A stretch of 44,518 bases of DNA. It comes from Paracoccaceae bacterium. Its GTDB lineage: Bacteria; Pseudomonadota; Alphaproteobacteria; Rhodobacterales; Rhodobacteraceae. The DNA lies in NCBI GenBank assembly GCA_024742575.1, contig JANSYF010000024.1, positions 1-44,518 of the forward strand, written 5' to 3'. The position numbers and the translations under genes are program-made. Under the pieces are notes generated by a model. The model was given only the letters and a program-made list of their open reading frames with translations. It did not search any database and had not been told where the DNA came from. Positions 17,234 to 25,800 of this stretch are shown piece by piece (positions within the stretch are counted from its first letter, which is position 1; every line of letters starts with the position of its first letter).

Positions 17234-17875
17234 TTACCCGTTTGCCAGCACCTGTGCCACCTCTGAGGTGAGCGCGTCAACTTCGGCCTGTGCGGGTGTC
17301 TTGCGGCCTTCGGCGGCACCTCGCCCCTGTCCCAGCGCCTCGGCATAGATCACGCGGTTGGCGAGCGTCGCGTCCGCGATGCGGGCCATCAGCTTTTCCG
17401 CAGCCTCGGCCACTTCGGCACCCAGCCGCGTGTTCTGCCGTGCCCGATTGAGAACGATGATCGCTTCCTTGTCTTCGCGCCGGGCAAGATCCAGAACACC
17501 CTCGGTGGCCCAAAGGTCCACATGGCTGACGCTGACCGGCACAACCACAAGATCAGCCACACGCAAGGCGGGGCGCAGATCGCTGTCGGCCTTGGGCGGT
17601 GTATCGATGATCACGATGTCATGGTTTTCAGAGAGCTTGCGCACCTCATAGGTGATGCCCCATGCTGAAGATGTCGCGAATTCGAGCGAGTCCACAGGTC
17701 CAGCTTCGGTTTCTAGCCGGGTCATAAACCAACGGCCCAAACTGCCCTGCGGGTCAATATCCACAAGCGCAACGCGCTTGCCTTGCCGCAGAAAACCAAC
17801 GGCGAGATTGGCGGAAACGGTGGTCTTGCCAGAGCCGCCTTTTTGCTGCGCAACTGTGATGACGTGGCCGGGCAT
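17234..17875 (-). CDS. ParA/MinD-family ATPase (orphan)
   Basis: This is a 213-aa ParA-like ATPase with the deviant Walker A KGGSGKTT, Walker A' (VDIDPQGS) and Walker B (IVIIDTPP). The length matches small orphan ParAs that position cargo such as chemoreceptor arrays, flagella or polyhydroxyalkanoate granules. No parB or parS is seen beside it. The start ATG 17875 gives the usual MPGHVITVAQQKGG N-terminus; longer in-frame starts upstream run into the promoter area of the divergent gene and are unlikely. Confidence 0.88.
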   Translation of the reverse strand: MPGHVITVAQQKGGSGKTTVSANLAVGFLRQGKRVALVDIDPQGSLGRWFMTRLETEAGPVDSLEFATSSAWGITYEVRKLSENHDIVIIDTPPKADSDLRPALRVADLVVVPVSVSHVDLWATEGVLDLARREDKEAIIVLNRARQNTRLGAEVAEAAEKLMARIADATLANRVIYAEALGQGRGAAEGRKTPAQAEVDALTSEVAQVLANG

Positions 17876-17970
17876 GGTCTGTTCCTTCGATTCGACCAGA
17901 GGGTACAGGGTTATTGTGCAGGTGCAGCATAAAAATTGCCACACCCCGTCAAGATGGTAGGATCAGTTAC

Positions 17971-18462
17971 ATGAAATCACCCATTCGCCCCACAGATGAC
18001 GAGGCTCGCCTGCTGGCTCGCGACCTGATCGAAAGCGCTCGGTTCGCGGGATTGGCGTATATCGACAAGGTGGATGGCACGCCGATGATCAGCCGTGTGG
18101 CACTTGTTGTGGGGCCGAATGGTGCGCCGCTTAGCCTGATCTCGGATCTCAGCCATCACAGCGCCGCACTGCAGCATGACCCACTTTGTGCGCTGCTGAT
18201 CGGGGAACCGAAGGGCAAAGGTGATCCGCTGACGCATCCGCGTCTAAGCATGCGGGCCACCGCCCAGTTCGTGCGTCATGGAGAGGCAGAGCACGCGTCG
18301 TTGGCCGAGGCCTTCCTGTCAAAACAGCCGAAAGCCAAGCTGTATATCGGATTTGCGGATTTCGCGCTGGTACGATTCACCCCGGTAAGCGCGCGTTTGA
18401 ACGGCGGGTTCGGCAAGGCGTACGTTCTGAACGCAGAAGACCTCGCGCGGGCGATGCGTTGA
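17971..18462 (+). CDS. Pyridoxamine 5'-phosphate oxidase-fold protein (HugZ-like)
   Basis: A 163-aa flavin-binding split-barrel protein. The segments ESARFAGLAYIDKVDGTPMISRVALVVGPNGAPLSL and DLSHHSAALQHDPLCALLIGEP are typical of the HugZ/PPOX group, whose members bind heme or flavin and may degrade heme. The C-terminal heme-binding extension of true HugZ is absent, so the activity is uncertain. It is divergent from the ParA gene with about 95 bp between starts. Confidence 0.82.
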   Translation: MKSPIRPTDDEARLLARDLIESARFAGLAYIDKVDGTPMISRVALVVGPNGAPLSLISDLSHHSAALQHDPLCALLIGEPKGKGDPLTHPRLSMRATAQFVRHGEAEHASLAEAFLSKQPKAKLYIGFADFALVRFTPVSARLNGGFGKAYVLNAEDLARAMR

Positions 18463-18495
18463 CGCATCGCAGCGGCCCAAGGACGAAACGCAACC

Positions 18496-18912
18496 TTACG
18501 CGGAAACCTCTGGCGCTTGGAGGATCTGAACCCCCGCTATACGCCACTGGCCATCGATCATCAGCATCCGGTAATCGAGGTAATGCAGATTGCCCGCAGC
18601 ATCCTTGAGAATCACCGTCTGATACAGCCCTCCCGCAATGGCGCGCAGATCGCCGAAGGTTACGCTTTCGGGGCGCCAGACCATCGGATAGCCCTGCTGG
18701 ACCATCGCACCAAAGTTTTCTGGCGTGCGGAAGATATTGCGAATGTTTGGGGCTGCAAAGGTAAAGGCTGTGCCAAAATCGTCCTGCAAGAAGGCGTCGA
18801 TCTGACCTTGAATCGTGGTTTCAATGCCGGGTTCGGGCGCAAGAACATCTTGCGCCCAAAGCGTGCCTGCCATCGAAAGGGCAAGGGCCAATCCGGTGAT
18901 GAGTTTGTGCAT
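18496..18912 (-). CDS. DUF4864 secreted protein
   Basis: A 138-aa protein has a signal peptide (MHKLITGLALALSMAGTLWA) and an NTF2-like domain matching DUF4864: TTIQGQIDAFLQDDFGTAFTFAAPNIRNIFRTPENF, then YPMVWRPESVTFG and a C-terminal DGQWRIAGVQI. It is periplasmic and of unknown function. ATG 18912 is preferred over an in-frame start 13 codons upstream, because it begins the signal peptide. A small-molecule-binding role is plausible from the fold. Confidence 0.82.
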   Translation of the reverse strand: MHKLITGLALALSMAGTLWAQDVLAPEPGIETTIQGQIDAFLQDDFGTAFTFAAPNIRNIFRTPENFGAMVQQGYPMVWRPESVTFGDLRAIAGGLYQTVILKDAAGNLHYLDYRMLMIDGQWRIAGVQILQAPEVSA

Positions 18913-18975
18913 CGGGTCACCTCTCGTTTCTGAACGAAAGGTAGCGCGCAAACCAAGCGGGGCAAAACGGCTTGA

Positions 18976-20553
18976 TTACGCCAGTTCGCCCGCCAGACCT
19001 TTCCGGATCAGAGCGACCGACTCGTTGACACCATAGAGGGCGACAAACCCGCCAAAACGCGGGCCTTGCGATTGCCCAAGAAGCACCTCGTAAAGCGCTT
19101 TGAACCAGTCCCGCAGCGGGTCGAACGCGTGCTCTTTACCAACAGCGAACACGATTGTTTGCAGCGTTTCATCGTCGGTTGGGCCGTCATGCGCAGCCAG
19201 TCGGGACGCCAAGTCTTCCATCGCCGCGCGCTCTTTTTCGTCGGGCGCTCGGAAGGTTTTGGTGGGTTTCACAAAGTCTTCGTAATAGCGCACGGCAAAG
19301 CCAGCCGCCTGATCCAGATCGGGATGTGTTTCCGGCGTGGCTTCTGGTGCGTAACGCTTGATGAAACCCCACATCGCGTCCTTGTCCTCGGCCCCGGCGG
19401 CAGAGGCGAGGTTCAGCAGCATCGAGAACGGCACGACCATGTGCGACGCAGGCACATTGCCGGAATGGATGTGCCAGACCGGGTTGTTGGCTTGCTGCGT
19501 TGCGTCCTGCGTCGGGTAGGCGCGCAGTTGTTGGTGGTATTCGTCCACCGCCTTGGGGATCACATCGAAATGCATCCGCTTGGCCGTCTTGGGCTTGAGA
19601 TACATGAAATAGGACAGCGATTCCGTACTGGCATAGGTCAGCCATTCGTCAATGGACACACCATTGCCGGTGGTCTTGGAAATCTTGTGACCATCGGCAT
19701 CGAGGAACAATTCATAGGTGAAATGCTCTGGCTTCTTGCCGCCCAGAATTTCACAGATTCGATCGTAGATCGGCGTATTGGTGCTGTGATCCTTGCCATA
19801 CATCTCAAAGTCTACGTCCAACGCCGCCCAGCGTGCACCGAAGTCAGGCTTCCACTGAAGTTTGACGTTGCCGCCGGTGACCGGCAGCGTGATCTCGCGC
19901 CCTTCCTCATCGTCAAAGGTGATCTCGCCTTTCGCGGCATCTACGTTCTTCATCGGCACATACAGCACGCGGCCCGTATCTGGATGGATCGGCAGGAAGA
20001 TCGAATAGGTCTCGCGGCGTTCGTCGCGTAAGGATTTGAGCATGACTTCCATCACCGCGTCATACTTTTCGCAGGCCCGCAGAAGCACCTCATCGAACTG
20101 GCCAGACCGATAAAACTCGGTCGACGAGATGAATTCGTATTTGAATCCGAACGTATCCAGAAACCGGTTCAGCATCGCGTTATTGTGTGCGCCAAAACTG
20201 TCATGGGTTCCGAACGGGTCAGGCACGTCCGTCAAGGGCCGCTGGAGGTGTTCTTTCAGCATCTCGGGATTCGGCACATTCCCGGGAATTTTCCGCATGC
20301 CGTCCAAATCATCCGAAAAACAAATGAGCTTTGTCGGAATGTCCGAAATCACCTCAAACGCGCGCTGGATCATCGTGGTCCGCGCGACTTCGCCGAAGGT
20401 CCCGATATGAGGCAAGCCCGATGGGCCGTAGCCCGTCTCGAACAACACATAGCCCTTCTCAGGTGCTTTTTTCTCGTAACGTTTGAGCAGCCGGCGCGCC
20501 TCTTCAAAGGGCCAGGCCTTTGAGGTCATTGCAGCTTCGCGCAGATCGGACAT
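18976..20553 (-). CDS. lysS: Lysine--tRNA ligase, class I
   Basis: This 525-aa protein is a class I lysyl-tRNA synthetase, the form found in archaea and many alphaproteobacteria in place of class II LysRS. It has the HIGH-like motif [13 protein letters not shown] and the KMSKS-like motif [10 protein letters not shown] of the class I catalytic domain, and a helical C-terminal anticodon-binding part. It charges tRNA-Lys with lysine. The start ATG 20553 may be replaced by the internal ATG at [13 protein letters not shown], 8 codons later. Confidence 0.96.
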   Translation of the reverse strand: MSDLREAAMTSKAWPFEEARRLLKRYEKKAPEKGYVLFETGYGPSGLPHIGTFGEVARTTMIQRAFEVISDIPTKLICFSDDLDGMRKIPGNVPNPEMLKEHLQRPLTDVPDPFGTHDSFGAHNNAMLNRFLDTFGFKYEFISSTEFYRSGQFDEVLLRACEKYDAVMEVMLKSLRDERRETYSIFLPIHPDTGRVLYVPMKNVDAAKGEITFDDEEGREITLPVTGGNVKLQWKPDFGARWAALDVDFEMYGKDHSTNTPIYDRICEILGGKKPEHFTYELFLDADGHKISKTTGNGVSIDEWLTYASTESLSYFMYLKPKTAKRMHFDVIPKAVDEYHQQLRAYPTQDATQQANNPVWHIHSGNVPASHMVVPFSMLLNLASAAGAEDKDAMWGFIKRYAPEATPETHPDLDQAAGFAVRYYEDFVKPTKTFRAPDEKERAAMEDLASRLAAHDGPTDDETLQTIVFAVGKEHAFDPLRDWFKALYEVLLGQSQGPRFGGFVALYGVNESVALIRKGLAGELA

Positions 20554-20679
20554 TGCTCATTCACTCCGGATAGTCGACGCATGGTGTTATGCGGCCGTTC
20601 AAAAAGCACTCCCTATTGCGGGGGCGCGGGCGGGTCAATAAGTTGGGCGTCAAACACACAATCCAGAAAGCGAAACACC

Positions 20680-21105
20680 GTGCCAGACACCGACCCACAT
20701 CCCCTTAGCCCACAGGATTGTCTTGTCGCGCTCATGATCGCGGTCTCAGCATCCGATGAAAGCATCCGCACAGCCGAATTGGTGAAGATCCAGTCAGCGG
20801 TCAACAACCTCCCGATTTTTGCCGAATACGACGAGGCACGCATTCCTGACATGTCTGCACTGGTGTTTGATCTGTTCGAACAGGAAGACGGGCTGGATGC
20901 ATTGTTCGGATTGATCCGGGACAATCTACCGGAACGTCTTTTTGAAACGGCCTATGCATTAGCCTGCGATGTCGCCGCCGCCGACGGTACCTTGCGCGAA
21001 GGTGAATTACGCCTGCTTGAAGAAATTCGCTACGAGCTTAATCTCGACCGCCTCTATGCAGCCGCGATCGAAAGGGGCGCCCGAGCACGGCATTTGAGCA
21101 TGTAA
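20680..21105 (+). CDS. TerB-family protein
   Basis: This helical protein of about 141 aa is of the TerB/DjlA type. It contains VALMIAVSASDESIRTAELV and the paired motif ACDVAAADGTLREGELRLL, in which acidic residues may bind metal ions. I start at GTG 20680 (VPDTDPHPLSPQDC), with AGAAAG upstream; a longer frame begins at 20581 but its N-terminus looks non-native. TerB proteins were named for tellurite resistance but mostly serve in envelope stress or membrane-associated complexes. Confidence 0.75.
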   Translation: MPDTDPHPLSPQDCLVALMIAVSASDESIRTAELVKIQSAVNNLPIFAEYDEARIPDMSALVFDLFEQEDGLDALFGLIRDNLPERLFETAYALACDVAAADGTLREGELRLLEEIRYELNLDRLYAAAIERGARARHLSM

Positions 21106-21187
21106 GCCACCAAATTGCGTCGCATTTTCCTTTCCATCGTGATAATTTGACCAAATAGTAAATTTTTTTCTTTAAGGTTTTCGAGCG

Positions 21188-21658
21188 ATGGCGGCGACCG
21201 ACAAGGACTATTACCGCGCAGCGAACAAAGGGGCGTACCCACTTGGTGTGTGGGAGGTTGAGAACGAAACTCCAGCCGAAGGTATCCTGCATGGCGATAT
21301 TGAGGCACGGTCTTGGACCGTTCCGAAGCTCCTTAAGGGCGGTGTCACCGTACAGCAGGTCCGCACCCGCCAGGATTGGGAAATCAAAAACGGTTACATG
21401 GAGCCGGGCAGCGGTACGTCGCTGCACGATCATGAAGGCGCATTGGGTTATATCGCATGGACCTATTTTCGATTGCCCGAGGGCACTGTCATCCCGGATA
21501 ACCTTGTGATCGTACAGCGTGGCAAGGCCGGGCATTACCAGATCGAAGTCCGTACGGGTGGTGAAATGACCCCAGAGGCCCTGCGCGGGGCGCTGGACAA
21601 CCTGGCACGCAACTGCGTTGTGCGTCTTAAACAATTGGCGGATGGACTCGACCGATGA
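21188..21658 (+). CDS. Tse2-like ADP-ribosyltransferase-fold toxin
   Basis: A 156-aa protein resembles Pseudomonas aeruginosa Tse2 (158 aa), a cytosol-acting growth-arrest toxin with an ADP-ribosyltransferase-like fold. Shared blocks, from memory of Tse2, are an N-terminal YYRA (LYRA in Tse2), GTSLHD (GTSVFD), LPEGTVIPDNLVIV (IPDGTDIPPDLKV), HYQI (HYTI) and ALRGALDNLARNCVVR (VLMGHLDNFVRNAIRR), all in the same order. The next gene, 24 bp on, encodes a 75-aa protein resembling the immunity protein Tsi2. No type VI secretion genes are in the window, so this may act as a chromosomal toxin-antitoxin pair or an orphan effector. The sequence before ATG 21188 is AT-rich with TAAGG as a possible ribosome site. 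Confidence 0.75.
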   Translation: MAATDKDYYRAANKGAYPLGVWEVENETPAEGILHGDIEARSWTVPKLLKGGVTVQQVRTRQDWEIKNGYMEPGSGTSLHDHEGALGYIAWTYFRLPEGTVIPDNLVIVQRGKAGHYQIEVRTGGEMTPEALRGALDNLARNCVVRLKQLADGLDR

Positions 21659-21682
21659 TCCTACCCACACACAGAGGTCCCG

Positions 21683-21910
21683 ATGGTTGAAATCAGCACC
21701 CCCGCCCTGATGATGTCAATTCAGGCCATTGCACAGATCATTTCGGAAGAAGAAGCCGTCATGGAGTCTATGCAGGAAGGGCAGGACCTTTACGAACTGG
21801 CCGAGTCGGTCGCAGCGTTTCGCAAGACGTTGGAAGAACTAAAAGCCGTATATGAAGCCGCCCGCCGCAACGGGGCAGACCTACCGCCTTATGGGAATCT
21901 GGTCCTTTAA
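21683..21910 (+). CDS. Tsi2-like immunity/antitoxin protein
   Basis: A 75-aa, all-helical acidic protein follows the Tse2-like gene. Compared with Tsi2 (77 aa, from memory) the same landmarks appear in order: ALMMSIQAIA against TLMVAIQCVA at the N-terminus, LEELKAVYEAA against ADDLKNAYEQA, and the C-terminal LPPYGNL against LPPYDRL. Tsi2 binds and blocks Tse2 directly. The length, order and spacing of the pair make a cognate toxin-immunity module likely. Its stop codon overlaps the stop of the convergent thioesterase gene by 4 bp. Confidence 0.75.
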   Translation: MVEISTPALMMSIQAIAQIISEEEAVMESMQEGQDLYELAESVAAFRKTLEELKAVYEAARRNGADLPPYGNLVL

Positions 21911-22338
21911 ACTGCGTCGCGCGCGGGTGGGATCGAATAGGTTAGCGTCGCGCGGGCTACTGGCTCGGGTTGGCCGTCTGAGTAGAGCAACACATCTGTA
22001 ACGCTAAGGGCACGGCCGAGTTTCAGAACCTTGGCATGCGCAATAACGTCCGCACCGGCCACTGGCTTGCGCATGAAGTCGATGGAACAATTTGTGGTGA
22101 CCGCCAGCGCCTCTTTCCCGATGCGGGACATTGTCGCGACATAAGCCGCTACATCGGCAAGGCTGAACATCGCCGGGCCAGACACTGTGCCTCCGGGGCG
22201 CAAGTGTTGTTCATTTGAATGAAGGCGCATCACAAGACGATCTTCATCCAGATGGTCGATACCGAACATACCTTTGACCTGCGGAAACACCTCATCCAGA
22301 AACGCTTCCATTTCTTCTGCTGGAACTTCGAGCGTCAT
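21907..22338 (-). CDS. PaaI-family acyl-CoA thioesterase
   Basis: This 143-aa hotdog-fold thioesterase contains HLRPGGTVSGPAMFSLADVAAYVAT, in which the catalytic acid sits in the central helix, followed by NCSIDFMRKPVAGADVIAHAKVLKLGRAL, both typical of the PaaI/YdiI type. It should hydrolyse an acyl- or aryl-CoA. ATG 22338 has a strong GGAGGA ribosome site. It is divergently paired with an enoyl-CoA hydratase, and the two probably serve a shared CoA pathway. Confidence 0.9.
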   Translation of the reverse strand: MTLEVPAEEMEAFLDEVFPQVKGMFGIDHLDEDRLVMRLHSNEQHLRPGGTVSGPAMFSLADVAAYVATMSRIGKEALAVTTNCSIDFMRKPVAGADVIAHAKVLKLGRALSVTDVLLYSDGQPEPVARATLTYSIPPARDAV

Positions 22339-22394
22339 ACTTTCCTCCACTGCCCTGAACCGATAGAGTTGCGCCAAGTCACTGGGAGGACAAG

Positions 22395-23180
22395 ATGAAA
22401 ATCCTGGAACGTCGCGACACGGACGCGGTTTGCCATTTGCACCTGAACGCACCAGAGCGCCTGAACGCGCTTTCGGACGAAATGCTGGCCGCACTGCAAG
22501 AGCAGATCGACGCGCTGCATGACGACACATCTGTGCGGGTGGTCGTGATCTCGGGCGCGGGCAAAGCGTTCTGCGCCGGGCATGACCTCAAGCAGATGAC
22601 GGCGGGACGTCAGGCCGAAGATGGCGGCAAGGCATATTTTAAAGACCTGTTCGACCGCTGTGCGCAGGTCATGACGGGCGTTCAACGCTTGCCGCAGCCG
22701 GTGATCGCGCAGGTGCACGGGATTGCCACGGCGGCCGGGTGTCAGCTGGTTGCGTCCTGCGACATGGCAATCGCCGCCGAAGGTACGCGGTTTGGGGTGA
22801 ACGGGGTGAATATCGGCTTGTTTTGTTCAACGCCGATGGTGGCGCTGTCCCGCAATATCCCTAGAAAGCAGGCATTCGAGATGCTGGTCACGGGCCAGTT
22901 CATCGACGCCCACCGTGCTGAGGCGTTGGGATTGGTGAACAAGGTCGTGCCCGCGGATGACCTTGCAGCGTCGACGCAAGACATGGCGCAGCTGGTTGCA
23001 AGCAAGCTGGGTGCAGCGGTGAAGATCGGCAAACACGCGTTCTATGAACAGGTACAGATGGGCCTTGATGACGCCTATGCCTATACCGGACAGGTGATGG
23101 TCGAGAACATGCTCTACCGCGACACCGAAGAAGGCATAGCAGCGTTTCTGGAAAAACGCCCCCCCGACTGGTCACAGTAA
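22395..23180 (+). CDS. Enoyl-CoA hydratase/isomerase family protein
   Basis: This 261-aa crotonase-fold protein has the CoA-binding segments [15 protein letters not shown] and [15 protein letters not shown] and the oxyanion-hole helix region [35 protein letters not shown]. It lacks one of the two classical hydratase glutamates in the second region, so it may act as a hydratase with altered specificity, an isomerase or a hydrolase. The sequence is near the ECHDC3 subgroup. The start ATG 22395 has GGAGGA upstream. nadD follows 2 bp downstream. Confidence 0.88.
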   Translation: MKILERRDTDAVCHLHLNAPERLNALSDEMLAALQEQIDALHDDTSVRVVVISGAGKAFCAGHDLKQMTAGRQAEDGGKAYFKDLFDRCAQVMTGVQRLPQPVIAQVHGIATAAGCQLVASCDMAIAAEGTRFGVNGVNIGLFCSTPMVALSRNIPRKQAFEMLVTGQFIDAHRAEALGLVNKVVPADDLAASTQDMAQLVASKLGAAVKIGKHAFYEQVQMGLDDAYAYTGQVMVENMLYRDTEEGIAAFLEKRPPDWSQ

Positions 23181-23182
23181 AT

Positions 23183-23791
23183 TTGACGCACAATCGGCTT
23201 TTCCTTCGGCCCGGAATGCGCGTGGGCTTGCTTGGCGGGTCGTTTGACCCCGCACATGAAGGGCACGTGCATCTGACGCGGGTCGCGCTGCGCCGATTCG
23301 CCCTTCACCGGGTGATTTGGCTGGTGTCGCCGGGCAATCCTCTCAAGTCGCGGGGCCCGGCAGCGCTTGGGTCGCGGATGGAACGCGCACGGGAGATCAT
23401 GCAAGACCCTCGGGTCATTATCAGCGATTTCGAAGCGCAGATCGGCACGTCGTATACGGCTGAAACCGTGGAGTTCTTGAAAGCGGCTTATCCGGGGGTC
23501 CGCTTTGTCTGGCTTATGGGGGCAGACAACCTGCATCAATTCCACCGCTGGCAACGGTGGGAAGACATCATGCAGAGTGTGCCTGTCGGCGTACTGGCGC
23601 GACCGGGCTGGCGACAGGCCGGGCTCAACTCTCGCACTGCACGTAAATACAACCAACTGCGCCTGCCGGGCCGATCTTCGTTCATGCTGGCGGATCAACT
23701 GGCCCCGGCATGGTGTTTTGTGAACATGCCAATGATGCAAGTCAGTTCCACGGAACTGCGGGCAAAAGGCATGTGGCGGCCCAAAGAGTGA
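23183..23791 (+). CDS. nadD: Nicotinate-nucleotide adenylyltransferase
   Basis: This 202-aa enzyme has the nucleotidyltransferase motif [14 protein letters not shown], with GSFDPxHxGH, and the NadD segments [26 protein letters not shown] and a C-terminal SSTELR. It adenylates nicotinate mononucleotide in NAD synthesis. The start is a TTG at 23183, 2 bp after the preceding stop; an alternative is ATG 23216 (MRVGLLGG). Translational coupling with the enoyl-CoA hydratase gene is likely. Confidence 0.95.
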   Translation: MTHNRLFLRPGMRVGLLGGSFDPAHEGHVHLTRVALRRFALHRVIWLVSPGNPLKSRGPAALGSRMERAREIMQDPRVIISDFEAQIGTSYTAETVEFLKAAYPGVRFVWLMGADNLHQFHRWQRWEDIMQSVPVGVLARPGWRQAGLNSRTARKYNQLRLPGRSSFMLADQLAPAWCFVNMPMMQVSSTELRAKGMWRPKE

Positions 23792-23888
23792 TCTGAAGAC
23801 GGGTCGAACTTATGCAACCGGATAACACGTGCAACATCACCAAAGCGTGTCCTTGTCAGCTGTCGACCTCTGGGGTTACATCCGCGCT

Positions 23889-25397
23889 ATGACTCGGAAT
23901 GTTTCACGTCGCGCAGTCTTGGGTGGTCTGGCGTCAGCCACGGTCGCACCTGCCGCATTCGCACAATCAGCCTTCGCCCCAACGACGTCATTGCGCCCGG
24001 CCGCGCGGGCTGACGACATCCTGAAAACATATCAGCCGCCGCTGAGTGCCTTAATTGACCAAGCAGGGCTGGCTGGAAAGATCAGCGTCCAAGTGGCGGA
24101 TGTGAAAACCGGTTTGGTTCTCGAGTCGCACAACCCGTTGCGTGCCCTGCCCCCGGCCAGCGTCGCAAAGGCACTGACTGCCTGTTACGCGCTTGATGTG
24201 CTGGGGCCGGGTTATCATTTCGAGACCCGTGTCATGGCGACTGCCCCGGTGATCAATGGGCGGGTCGACGGCGATCTGGTCCTTGTCGGCGGTGGCGATC
24301 CGACGCTGGACACTGATGCCGTTGCCGAGATCGCAAAACGTCTTCGTGAAGAGGCCGGGGTGATCGAAGTCACCGGTCGGTTCCTTGCTTGGGGTGGTGC
24401 GCTGCCCGCTTTGAACGGCATCGACAGCGAACAGCCCTACCAAGTGGGGTACAATCCGGGGATTTCAGGGCTGAACCTAAACTTCAATCGCGTCCACTTT
24501 GAGTGGCAGCGCGCGGGTGATCGGTACAATGTGACAATGGATGCCCGCTCTGGAACTCTGCGCCCGGAAGTTCGGGCGGCGAGAATGCGGGTCGAGGCAC
24601 GTAATCACCCGATCTACACCTACAAGGATGGTGATGCCTTTGACGATTGGACTGTGGCGCGCGGCGCATTGGGCCGTAGTGGCGCACGCTGGCTGCCCGT
24701 GCGCAAACCCGCTCGTTACGCCGCCGAGGTTTTCCAAATCCTCGCGCGCTCCAATGGCATTGTGTTGAAAACACCCGAACTGATTGACATTTTGCCCGCT
24801 GGAACCGCCCCCATCCTGACGCATCAAAGTGCGCCGCTTCGCGTGATCCTGCGAGACATGCTTAAGTATTCGACCAATATCACTGCGGAATGCGTCGGCA
24901 TGACAGCAACGGTGGCCCGCAACGGCAGCGTAACCTCTCTTCCGGCATCCGCCGAAGCGATGAACACTTGGGCCAAAGAAACGCTTGGCATGAAGTCCGT
25001 CGCACTTGAAGATCATTCGGGCCTCGGCGATGACAGTCGCCTGTCCTCGAGAGACATGGTCTTGGCATTGATTGCGGCGCGAAAATCCATGGGCATCAAG
25101 CCGTTGCTCAAACAGCATCCATTGCGCGACGAGGACCGCAAGGTCATCGAAGACCACCCTGTCGGCGTGCACGCAAAGACAGGGACTTTGAATTTCGTGA
25201 ACGGACTGGGTGGGTTCATCGACTTGCCCGATGGTACCGAACTTGCCTTCGCCTACTTCTCGGCAGATCTGCCACGGCGGGATTCACTGACCCGCGATGA
25301 ACGAGAAAACCCACCCGGCGGCAAAGCGTATGCTGTGGCGTCGCGCAAATTGCAGCAGCGGCTACTGGCGCGTTGGGGCATCCTTTATAACGGCTGA
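23889..25397 (+). CDS. dacB: D-alanyl-D-alanine carboxypeptidase/endopeptidase (PBP4, DacB)
   Basis: This 502-aa periplasmic penicillin-binding protein is of the class C type. The start ATG 23889 gives a Tat-like signal peptide (SRRAVLGGLASATVAPAAFA). The catalytic motifs are SxxK in PASVAKALTAC, SxN in KYSTNITAEC, and KTG in HAKTGTLNFVNG. The long insertion between the first two motifs is normal for PBP4. It trims or cleaves peptidoglycan cross-links. The gene ends close to a palindromic terminator shared with the convergent DUF1127 gene. Confidence 0.93.
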   Translation: MTRNVSRRAVLGGLASATVAPAAFAQSAFAPTTSLRPAARADDILKTYQPPLSALIDQAGLAGKISVQVADVKTGLVLESHNPLRALPPASVAKALTACYALDVLGPGYHFETRVMATAPVINGRVDGDLVLVGGGDPTLDTDAVAEIAKRLREEAGVIEVTGRFLAWGGALPALNGIDSEQPYQVGYNPGISGLNLNFNRVHFEWQRAGDRYNVTMDARSGTLRPEVRAARMRVEARNHPIYTYKDGDAFDDWTVARGALGRSGARWLPVRKPARYAAEVFQILARSNGIVLKTPELIDILPAGTAPILTHQSAPLRVILRDMLKYSTNITAECVGMTATVARNGSVTSLPASAEAMNTWAKETLGMKSVALEDHSGLGDDSRLSSRDMVLALIAARKSMGIKPLLKQHPLRDEDRKVIEDHPVGVHAKTGTLNFVNGLGGFIDLPDGTELAFAYFSADLPRRDSLTRDERENPPGGKAYAVASRKLQQRLLARWGILYNG

Positions 25398-25409
25398 TCT
25401 TTCGAAAAA

Positions 25410-25436
25410 GGGGCGCAAAGCCGGTCTTTGCGCCCC
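25410..25436 (-). terminator. Terminator between dacB and the DUF1127 gene
   Basis: The arms GGGGCGCAAAG and CTTTGCGCCCC form a perfect 11-bp stem with a CCGGT loop. On the minus strand it is followed by CTTTTTCG, so it is a good Rho-independent terminator for the DUF1127 gene; toward dacB the T run is missing. Confidence 0.8.
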
Positions 25437-25460
25437 AAGAGATCTGCCTGCTGCAGGGAT

Positions 25461-25688
25461 TTACAACAGCCAGAAACTACGGTTGGCCTCCCGCTGGGCG
25501 GTCAACCGATCCAAGCCGATGTCACGGAGCAAGTGATCATCAAGGTGTTTGAGATGCAGCCGCGTGCGGCGGCGTTCGGACCACACCGTGACCGTCACCG
25601 CAACGCGCAGCGCGACGACAGCCAGCGGGGACAGGTGGGACTGTCCGCCAAGATAGGCGATCTGCGGGGCATGGGTTGCGTGTGTCAT
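25461..25688 (-). CDS. DUF1127 small protein
   Basis: This 75-aa protein has the DUF1127 core near the C-terminus (LKHLDDHLLRDIGLDRLTAQREANRSFW), preceded by a hydrophobic segment (LSPLAVVALRVAVTVTVW). Short Arg-rich DUF1127 proteins of this kind are linked to phosphate and carbon metabolism, RNA regulation and stress in alphaproteobacteria. ATG 25688 is preferred; an extension of 16 codons is possible. It is divergent from the MocR-type regulator and shares an operator-like region with it. Confidence 0.8.
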   Translation of the reverse strand: MTHATHAPQIAYLGGQSHLSPLAVVALRVAVTVTVWSERRRTRLHLKHLDDHLLRDIGLDRLTAQREANRSFWLL

Positions 25689-25701
25689 GGGTGCACTCCT
25701 C

Positions 25702-25772
25702 AAATGTATCGACACAATCTTACAATATCGCGACAAATGTATTGCATTCGCGACATGAAAAGAGATACATTT
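25702..25772. promoter_or_regulatory. Probable operator between the DUF1127 and MocR genes
   Basis: The 9-base element AAATGTATC/T occurs at 25702-25710 and 25735-25743 and, inverted (GATACATTT), at 25764-25772. The motif CGCGACA also occurs twice, near 25729 and 25750. MocR regulators typically bind two or three such half-sites next to their own promoter, so this is a candidate site for the adjacent regulator. Confidence 0.55.
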
Positions 25773-25800
25773 GACTCAATCAACGCTCCAGAGAAAGATT

